Source of the DNA: Diadophis punctatus similis
Lineage: Eukaryota; Chordata; Lepidosauria; Squamata; Dipsadidae
Assembly (NCBI GenBank): GCA_023053685.1
Contig: JALIGW010000029.1
Span: forward strand, 5,032,501-5,096,500
Direction of reading: 5' to 3'
Length of the DNA: 64,000 nt
Shown here: one piece after another, positions 41,901 to 52,606 of the stretch
How positions within the stretch are numbered: the first letter of the stretch is position 1
Layout: each line of letters opens with the position of its first letter
Translations under genes and position numbers: made by a program
Notes under the pieces: generated by a model
The model's database searches: none
Told to the model about the DNA's origin: nothing
Seen by the model: only the letters and a program-made list of their open reading frames with translations

Positions 41901-44900
41901 CATGTGTATGAAATTTGGTGAACTGATCTTCAGCTATATTTAAGATAGGAAATAAGATTCCTAATATTATATGTTGGTATGTTATGTTATGTTTTTGTAT
42001 ATAATAAAAAATAATAATAATTTTAAAAAAGTATATTTAAAATTGTGGATTTGTACTAGTCCTCAACTTACAGTCATTTGTTTTGTGACCGTTCAACAGT
42101 TAAAACGGCACTGAAAAAAGTCCCATCCCATTTCTTTTTGCAATGAGTCTTGTAGGTCAACACTGATAACTCTATTTAAAACTTTTTTCATAACCTGCTG
42201 AATTGGGCTTTGTGTGGAATCTTGGCTCCTTGGCTTAAATGGTAGCCTGAATGAGAGGGCTGCTTTGGATACATGTACATAAAAATGACTTGGGGGAGTT
42301 CCCTGGAAAAGAAACTGAAGTATCTATTGACATTCCATCATTGTTCCATCATTACAATGAAAGGAACTCTCTCTTTTCTTGAAGCTCTTTAAAAATGACA
42401 TCATTTTGCAATCTCTTCCCTTCCCTCCTCACCCTCACCCTAATTTCTGCATTATTTCGGTGGCATTTCCTCCGGTTTGTGTTTTTCCCCCCTTGGCAAT
42501 CATTCTCTAAAGCAGGGTGAATGAAGCCTTAAATACTACAGCCTGCAGAGGCCTTCTATAAATTACAGTATAGAAGCTAAATTTGATGTGATAAAGAAGA
42601 AAATGACTAAATACACACTGAGTCGTCTTATCCTGAAGGCACAGCTGTTCATTTAGCGTCGTCATTGCCCTGTCTTATTCCCCCAATATTAAATAATGAG
42701 ACATGCAGTCTACTAGGTGCGACACCTTAAGCGAGAATCATTTAATCATTTTTAAAGGGCTTAAGTAAAGTCTGCTGGCGTGCCTCTAAAATGTTCCGGT
42801 ACGTTATTATTTACACTTCGATTGTGTCACGTAAAAGATCCAGTGTCCTTGAAATGTCATCTAACTTCACCTACCTGACTTGATTGCACAACAAAGAAAG
42901 CATTGCAGGCCTGGCTGACAAGAAGCCTTTGTGAACAGCTTTGGTATAATTGGGGCAATGGTGAATAGGCCGGATGATGTATGTAGAAAGGGTCTGTGGT
43001 TAGGCATAGATGACATCTACTTGCCCTCTAGTGGTCAAATTAGAACGGCATTTGCTCAGAAGAAAAACTGTTGACAACTTCTAATTCGATTAGATTTTAA
43101 TCCCACCCTCAGGCCCAGCTTGGCTACCTATACAGTCAAGCCAACTTCTAGGCCTGCTCCCTCTGCCTTTTATTGGGCAATGAGGCAGGTTGAAAGGAAC
43201 CTCTCTGCACTCCTGTATTCTGCCAGGATTGGGAGGGAAGGTCACGCTGGATTCCTTTGCTGCCACATGACCCAAGCATGAGAGATGCTGCTGGAAAAAT
43301 AGCTATCAGGGCAGGGGTGGGTTCCACTTACCTTCGCCACCGGTTCGCGTCACGAGGTTTTGTGTATCCCCTCGTGCAATTTGGCATGCACGCATGCTCA
43401 GAAGCAGCAATCAGCCTGAAACACAGCTGAGGAGCTGATCAGCTGTGCTTTGGGCGCAGAAATAAAGGTCAGTACTAACCTGCAGGCAAGAGGGCTCTTT
43501 TCAAACAGCGGAAGGGGAAAAATTCGCAAAAAAACTCTGAAAAAAGATGGTGGCGCGCACGGACCGGCACCGACAGTGATGTTACCAGCGGGTCGCTACC
43601 GGTTCGGGCGATCCGGGAGGAACCCACCCCTGTATCAGGGCATAATCTTTTAGGAATGCTCTTGGTGTTAGAGAGTGGATGAGGTTAGCGGTATTAGTAA
43701 TGAGTAGAGGTGTGCACTATTCAGATCCAAAAGTGCAGCGTCTAGTGGGTGGATATCATCCTCATTGCACCTGACAGCAGCCCCCTAAAGGAACCATACC
43801 CTTTTCTGGGTTCATAGTTGCATAGCATTAGCATTAGATCCTCCCATGGTACGTAGCATATATCGGGCAGCATACTTGCAGGCTTCAGGAAATAGGAATT
43901 TGAGTTCACTGTGCCCTGTTATCACTTCTTAAATGCCGATTGGTACTTTCCTGAGGCCCATGTGACCATTCTGGAAGAGGCAGGAGTCCTTTAAGGAGCT
44001 ACCAACATTATACATATGTGCCCACATCAGATCCAAAGCATCTTTGGATCCAAATACTGTTCATCTCTAGTGGATGAGATGATGGTGCCTGAGGCTTACC
44101 AGGGAAGTGTGTCTTTTCTAATTCTGATTGCAAAGGTGTCCTCATGAGAGAGTTGGTGGGTTAGTACAGAGCTCTTCTCTGTGGCATTGTAGCTGTGGCC
44201 TTGATAAGAGATGGCTTACCTGGCCGCTTACTTTCTTTTCTGTTTGCAGGAGTTACGAAGACATGCTTGTGGATGACATGGCTAGAGACCAGTATTACTG
44301 GTCCCCAATGGCACAACACGATAGAGGCAGCCTAGCCAGTTTGGACAGCCTGCGAAAAGGAGGCCCACCTCCAGCCAATTGGCGCCAGCCTGAGCTCCCC
44401 GAGGTGATAGCTATGCTGGGGTTCCGCTTGGATGCAGTCAAGTCCAATGCTGCAGCCTACCTGCAACACTTGTGCTACCGAAATGACAAGGTGAAAACAG
44501 ATGTGCGCAAGCTAAAGGGTATTCCTGTACTCGTCGGGCTGCTGGACCATCCCAAGAAAGAGGTGCACTATGGGGCATGTGGGGCCCTCAAGAACATCTC
44601 CTATGGCAGAGACCAGGACAACAAGGTTGCCATCAAGAATTGTGATGGTGTCCCTGCTTTGGTGCGCCTGCTCCGAAAGGCACGTGATATGGACCTCACT
44701 GAAGTCATTACAGGTAATCATTGCTGGCATTGTCCACAGAGAATGGCTAGAGATGTAAGGGCCTTTCTGGCACACAGATATGTTTTTGAGTAACATTACA
44801 TATTCTCCACCACAGGGACGCTCTGGAACCTATCCTCTCATGACTCAATAAAAATGGCCATTGTGGATAATGCCTTACATGCCCTCACGGATGAGGTTAT

Positions 44901-47900
44901 CATCCCACGCTCTGGATGGGAACGAGAGCCCAGCGAAGACTCCAAGCCCCGCCATATAGAGTGGGAATCCGTGCTCACCAACACCATTGGCTGCCTTAGG
45001 TGAGCTGGATTTATGCTGTTATTACAAGGACTCTTGACTGTTCTCTGAAGAGCAGCATCCAAACTGCAAAAAATCAACCCGTGATGCTGGAGCTTGAGGA
45101 TTTGCCTCTTGAGGAAAGGCCATTTGATGCCAGGTGTTGTTTCTTAGAATAGTCCAGTCGGGAAAGAGATACAATACTGGCCACAAAAGAGGATCTTCAG
45201 TGACTTGGTGCTTCCTGGCTAGCCTGATATGCAGTAACCTTGGGTTGGCTTTATAACTCTGGACAGTAAATTATGTGGTTGTCCACATACCGTATTTTTC
45301 AGAGTATAAGACTCACCGGAGTATAAGACTCACCTTAGTTTTGGGGGAGGAAAATAGGGGAAAAAATCTACCTACCAGGTATTCATCTGGCTAGCGTCCT
45401 TAGTCTGTTCAGCTTCAGCACATTATTTTATGCCCTGGTTAGGGCTGAAAAAACCTTTTTTAGAGGGAGTAGGAATGAAAACAAGCCTGCAAAGACTTAG
45501 GGCTGGTAAAAAACTTCGGACTGAGTAGGAAGCCGGGAAGATCATTAGCACCTCGTTAGGGTTGGGGAAAAAAGCTTTGAAAAAGCTACATTCGGAGTAT
45601 AAGACGCACCCAAATTTTCAGCCTCTTTTAGGGAGGAAAAAGGTGCGTCTTATACTCCGAAAAATACGGTAATCAAAACTGGGAATAAGAGGGGGGCTTT
45701 TCAGAATGAGCAAAATGTAGCTGCTAATAATTTCAGTAGAAATTTTTATCAAAAATAGAATTACCCTGTGGTAAGGTGGGCAGCCAATAAATTTTATAAA
45801 TAAATAAATGTAAATAAAATTGGCAAAATCAATTTTATTGAAACAGATGGCATGTGTCTGAACTTTGTTCCATCATTCCGAGGATGGCAGCATTGGCTGA
45901 AATCTCAAGGTCTGATAGAGGGTATGTTAAAGATTGCGGAAGACTGAAGAATCCTCCTGCTGCTGAATTTAGACGTTCACACTAGGACCTTGAAATTCTC
46001 CACCCAAACTCCCACATGGATTAGACTTCACAGATTGTGATAAGCTTCAGTGTGATTTGTTTGGCTTACCACCTAGTGTGAAACTGGTGATTTGTAACTG
46101 CAGAGTTTAATGCTTGGCATGCTTTGTGAAATCAAGCACAGCAGGGTTGGACAAATAATGCTGTAATGCATTGTGTGAACCTAGCCACAACGTTGAGAGT
46201 AGAAGTTGGGTTAAATTGGCTTAAAGCTGACACATTTTCAAAGCCATAACCTGCTGGTGTCTCCATCCTTCTAAAATATTTTCTTGGTTTTATAGGAACG
46301 TCAGCTCGGAGAGGAGTGAAGCCCGTCGAAAGCTGCGGGAGTGTGATGGGCTAGTGGATGCACTTTTATACATTGTCCAAGCAGAAATTGGCCAGAAAGA
46401 TTTAGACAGCAAGGTAAAGAGGAGGGGGGGGGGAAAGCACACAAAACTTCCCCCCACAGCTTGTTTTTAGTGGAATATATGCAGCTGAACTTTTCCTTCA
46501 CCTCATGTTCCGTGACTTCTATTTGGGTTAACCATTTTCTGAGGAATAAAACAATTCATATATAGTTAGAGAGATCAGACGTTTCATCTTATGGGGATTG
46601 AAGAAGAATATTTAAATTTCATATTTCATTTCATGCCTTGGTAAGACCACACTTGGAATACTGCATCCAGTTTTGGTCGCCACAATGTAAAAAAGATGTT
46701 GAGACTCTAGAAAGAGTGCAGAGAAGAGCAGCAAAGATGATTCGGAAAACTGGAGGCTAAAACACATAAAGAATGGTTGCTGGAATTGGGTATGTCTAGT
46801 TTAGTGAAAAGAAGGACTAGGGGAGACATGATAGCAGTGTTCCAATATCTCAGGGGTTGCCACAAATAAGAGGGAGTTAAGCTATTCTCCAAAACACCTG
46901 AGGGCAGGACAAGAAGCAATGGATAGAAACTAATTAAGGAGAGAAGCAACTTAGAACTAAGGAGAAATTTCCTGACAGTTAGAACAATTAATCAGTGGAA
47001 CAGCTTGCCTCCAGAAGTTGTGAATGCTCTACAGCAGGGGTGGCCAAACTATGGTTCTTTGAGGACCTGTGGACTTCAACTCCCAGAATTCCTGAGCTAG
47101 CCATGCATGCATGGCTAGCTCAGGAATTTTGGAAGTTGAAGTCCACAGATCCTCAAAGAACCATAGTTTGGCTACCCCTGCTCTACAGTTTTTAAGAAGA
47201 GATTGGACAACCATTTGTCTGAAATGGTATAGGGTTTCCTGCCTGAGCAGGGGGTTGGACTAGAAGACCTCCAAGGTCCCTTCCAATTCTGTTATTCAAT
47301 TTTGAGGCTAGCTTGGTATTCACTGCCTTTCTTTAGGATGTACAATGTTGTTGCACGGGCCATCTGGTTTTCCCATATCCTCAAAATTAAAACACCCTGT
47401 TAGGATTTTAAACAGGGCAGGCTTTCACCCAAAGATATAACAACACAACCAGTAAGATCGCTGGATGAGTGATTTAGAAACAAAAGTTAGAGTATCATTT
47501 CCCCTCAGCGCGCATATATTTTCTTCCCGTTTTCTATCCCAGATCCATTATGTGCAAAGCAGGGCGTAATACCTGTTCCTTCTGCCACTTCCTAGGACTC
47601 CTCAGGGATGAGCAGCTTAATAACATCCTCCATTTTGTGGCAGTGAGTTATTATACAGCACAGCAATCAAGTTGGTTATAGTTCAAATATTAATGTTTTA
47701 AAGCCAAAAGAACAATAACTGTATAGCCCAATCTCATGGCTTGTGATTAGGAATTCAGGAGGTTGTTGTAACCCGCCTGAGAAAACTGTTTTTTGAAGGG
47801 TGGCATTAAAAATATTAAAATAATAATAACATAATCTAAACCAGGGGTCTGCAACTTTAAGACTTGTGGACTTCAACTCCCAGAATTCCTCAGCCAGCAA

Positions 47901-50900
47901 AGCTGGCTGAGGAATTCTGGGAGTTGAAGCCCACAAGTCTTAAAGTTGCCAAGGTTGGAGACCTCTGATCTAAACTTCTTGAAAGAATTCCTACTCTAGT
48001 GAATCTGATTATGCCATCCTTATTCTTAAACCTGAGTGAAAATAGCACAGAAGAACCAAATAAGCCTGGTCTTTCTTGTTAGGACATTCTCCCTTCTGAT
48101 AAGAATTGCCACTGTTCCCTTTCTGTGTATGCCTTTCTTCTGACTCAGTATCTAGATCTGTACCTATCACAGTGTTCTTTTAAGCAGGGAACGTATAAAC
48201 ACTCCCACAACCTTCAGTAACCCAGTTTTGTATCTCTTCATAAGATAATCTTTAATCTTAGCTTTCTGCCCAGAGGGCACTCTACCTAGTTAACAGTTTA
48301 AAAAAAAAAAAGAAGCGAGTAAAATCACTGTAAAATAATGAAGATATTAAAATATTTAAAAAAATAAAAAAATACAAAAAATAAAAATAAAATAAAAATA
48401 AAATAAAAAATAATGAAGACTGAAATGGTCTGGTTATGCTATGAAGCGTTGGAGCTCCTGTGGCTTTCCTGTCTCACGTGAGGAACTCTCTTCCCCAGCT
48501 TGTGGAGAACTGTGTCTGCCTACTGAGGAACTTGTCCTATCAGGTACATCGTGAAATCCCACATGCCGAGCGCTATCAGGAAGCCCCCATCAACGCTGCC
48601 AACAACACTGGCCCCCATGCAGCCAGTTGCTTTGGTGCCAAAAAAGGCAAAGGTATGTAACTTTTGAGTGCCTGCTCCTGGGCTAAGTAGCTGGAGAAAA
48701 GGGGAGGATAGAACTAGAAGGGAGAGGATGTTGGCTTTTAAGTGCTTCTAATCCTTGGCTTCATAAGACAAGCTATTGCTTTCCATAGAAGCATCTTGGG
48801 GTCACTTTCTGGCTGTCCTGCTCTTTATCTCACAAGGCCTAAAGGACTGTAACAAGTAGCATTTTTGTTTGGTAATTCAGCTCAGGTGATGGATGGTTCT
48901 TCAATTAATTTATGGCCTATTTCCCCTTCTCTTTGCTTTATATTCCCCCCCCCCTAAAATGGCTGTGATCCTGCTGGCATCTCTTCTCTCTTGCCTCCCT
49001 TCTTCCCTGTCCTTCTCTGCGCCAAAAGATGAGTGGTTCGCTAGAGGTGAGTTGGGCTTTTTGATTTTTTTGGCATGCCTGTTTGTGTGATACAAAATTT
49101 TTGCCTCCTGGTCTCATTGGTGTGATTGAACCCAATCAGAAGCATAAGCAAGGGCGGCGTTGAATGTTGTGAGGCTCCTTGCTTGTCTCGTGGTGAGAGG
49201 ATGCTCTCTTTTCTGTTCTTTTGCTTGCGCTGTGTTTGGGGAGAGCCATCAGACCACCCGAAAGAAATAGGATCATGATGAATCAAGTGAAGTCGGCATG
49301 AAAGCCACTTCTCAATTAAGATATTAAATCGAGGTTTCAGGAAACAGGCTTGGAAATAAACTTGGATGGCAATAACAGAATATATCTGGCTGCTGAGTTC
49401 TGAGTGTATTCTTGGGTTGCCTACGGATAACCTGTGGAGCCTCTGCTTTATAGGAGAGAACAGTACCCACGAAAACTACTCAAGAACCACTTTAGATATG
49501 GATTACCGTATTTTTTGGAGTATAAGACACACTCTCCCCCCCAAAAGAGGGTGAAAATTTGGGTGCGTCCTATATACCGAATGTAGCCTCCCCCCCCCGC
49601 CCCCACCCTTTGGCCTCTGCCTCCCAGCAATTTACCTCCTTGCAGCAAACAGCAAACAACCTGTTTCAGCTTCAGCACAGCCTGATTAGCACAAGCAGGT
49701 GATTGTCAGTTGGATCAGCCTCCCGACCATCAGCTGTTTCAGGCTGCACGGAGGCAGAGGCAGATTTTTTTTCCCTTGTGCTAATCAGGCTTGCTGAAAC
49801 TGAAACAGGCTGTTTGCTGTTTGCTGCAAGGAGGCAAATTGCTGGGAGGCAGAGGTAGAAGCAGATTTTTTTTCTTGTTTTCTTCCCCCAAAAAGGTAGG
49901 TGCGTCTTATACTCTGAAAAATACAGTAATTTGTATAACTTGACTTTTTCTCCATGCTACCGTCATACAAGTGTTTCTGGTATTGCAGTCTTTGCAACAT
50001 TCCCAATCCTTAAAGATAAATTTAAAGTTAACTTAAACAAATATAGATTTTGAACAAATTTTAGGCTAACTGGAGGAGTGCCATCTAGTTTAGTCAACTT
50101 CATTTTTCTCAATTTTAGTAAATCGAGTAGAATGGTTTTAGATGCCTTTGGATAAATGCAGCAACTTGGCATGCTAGCATGTTTCAAACCCAAATAAATA
50201 TGATAGAATTTCTGAATTGGAGCATGATAGCATCTAGTCCTTAATGGGAGAGTACATTGATTCTAATTTTGACTGAAAGTTAATATGAAAGAAGTAAATT
50301 TGGATCTGCATATCATGCTTCACTATAATTTGTTCAATAAGCCACAGATGGCCATTGCAAATCAAGCTATAAACTATAGCCGGGATGGTGAACCTATGGC
50401 ACACATGCCACAGGTAGCACGCAGAGCCCTCTCTGCGGGCACGCAAGCCGTCGCCCCAGCTCAGCTCCACCGCGCATGCACGCATGGCTCCCACTGGCCA
50501 GCTGGTTTTCGGGTCTCTGCCACGCATGCGCGGGGGGGGCAGGCCGCACGTGCAGGGGTCGCGTGCAAATGCGCGGGGTGGGAGTCATGCCGGGTGGGTC
50601 GCACGCACATGCACGGGGGCAGGGCGCACACGGGGGGGTTGCATGTGCATGCGTGGAGGTGGGTCATGCACGCATTGCATTATGGGTGTGCGCGCACGCT
50701 TTTGGCACACAGCGACAAAATGGTTAGCCATCACTGAACTATAGTTTGCAAATTATTGGCTGGTTTCATGCATCTTACTAAGAAACAGATGGCTCATGGT
50801 GGCTTACTACAGCCTTTTACATCTAACTGCTCCCTGATAATGTGGACTTCAGTTTCCAGAGTTTGCTAGCCAGCTTGGTCATCAGTGAGACTTCTGAAAG

Positions 50901-52550
50901 TTGGAAGTCCACATGTCTGGAGGCTCTGATTTTACCCAGCATATTAAACTGCTAGTTTTAAGAGCATATTTGAACATTAAATTAAATGGAAAAGGCTCAT
51001 ATTCAGATGCTTGGTATGCATAGAGTTTCAAATGCACCCTTGGCATCTCCAGTTAAATGTGCGTGATCAAAACGCTAGGAGAGACTGTTTTTGGGGAGAG
51101 TTACTGACAGTTGTAACAGATGGTGCAGAAATAGTCAGTTCATTAGCCTGGCTCCTGTGAAGGCAAATCTTTTTTCTGTATCCTAATTATAGTTTAGTAG
51201 GTGTGAATCTCTCCTTTCTTTGTGCATTTTTCCTTAAGCAAAAGAAATCAAAGTTTGGAGCTATATTTCTTGTGTCTGGCTATATTATAGGCACTGAGTG
51301 GGGTCTATATCTTAGGATTTCTTTTTGTTATATTTGGGGTTTTTTCTTTTCTTTTCAAGGTAAAAAGCAGACAGAGGATCCGTCTACTGATATAGTTGAC
51401 TTCCCCAAAAGACAAACCCCTGCAAAAGGTATGGCTTCTTTTGCTGTTGGAAGAACAGTAGCTCAACGAAAGCAAACATGCTTTGTTTGCACAAGGTCCT
51501 GAATTTGATCCTTCCTAAGATAAGGCACCAGTTGATGATAAAAGCTCTTTGTCCAAGATCTGATGAACTATTGCCAGTCAAAATAGGCAGTATCGAGTTA
51601 GATCAGCCCTGTCCAATCAGCCCTATCTCAAAAAATGCATGCTGTAGCATTTATAGCAATATTGTCTGGGGATTCTTTTTAATTCAAGCATATCTGGAAG
51701 ATTTATAGAAGGTTGAATTTGATGTTGTGATCACAGTTATGTTGTGATACAGCTTCCTATATTTCTAGAATATTTTTTTCCCCTTCGACTTCCTCCTTTC
51801 CTTGGGAGAACTGGTTGTTCTTCTTTTAACTGTTTTCCTATATGGATTTTGTTGCGTCGTGCATTTGTCCTTGCATGTTTGGCTTTAGGAAGGCAAAGGT
51901 GGTAAGTCATACACTGCTGAGAAATGTTTTATTGGAGGCTTGAATGGAAATACATTTTTTTCCCTCCAACCTTAATAAACAACCTCAAATCTAACAAAGG
52001 TGTGACTCATAGGTGTGTCAGGAAATTACCCAATTGTAGGATGACCAAAGCAGTTGAAAAGGCAGTGGCTTCATTTCTGTAACCATTGCTAAATCTGGGA
52101 ATAAAAGAGAGCACAAATATTCTTAGTCACAGGAAATGGCCCTTAATAGGAAAGGGCTAACTCCACCTCTTCAGATTAGGAAGACGGGGCTTAAAGCATC
52201 TTCCTATCTACCGTACTGACTGAGGAATCTGCTTCCCTTTAGTTTTAATACTCTGACTTCTAGAGGAACAGTGGCTTTTGGGAGCCAGGAATGTTAAAGA
52301 AGGAAGAGTAGATGAAAACCATTATTCTCTCTTAGCTGTCCAAAAGCAGTCCCTGCAAGTCACCTGCCAGCAACAGGTTGCAGCTCAGAGATCTGCAAGG
52401 GCTCCAAAGAGTTGGAATGCAGAGGAGCAAGTTGCAGTCCCAGTCTGAACTTCCCCAAAAGTAGGACTGAATGAAGGTTGTACACAAAGCTACTTGTCCA
52501 CATTGATGGACTAGGCGTCAGCTAGCACCAGTCTTGCAGCAGCCTGAAGA

Positions 52551-52606
<56 letters not shown>

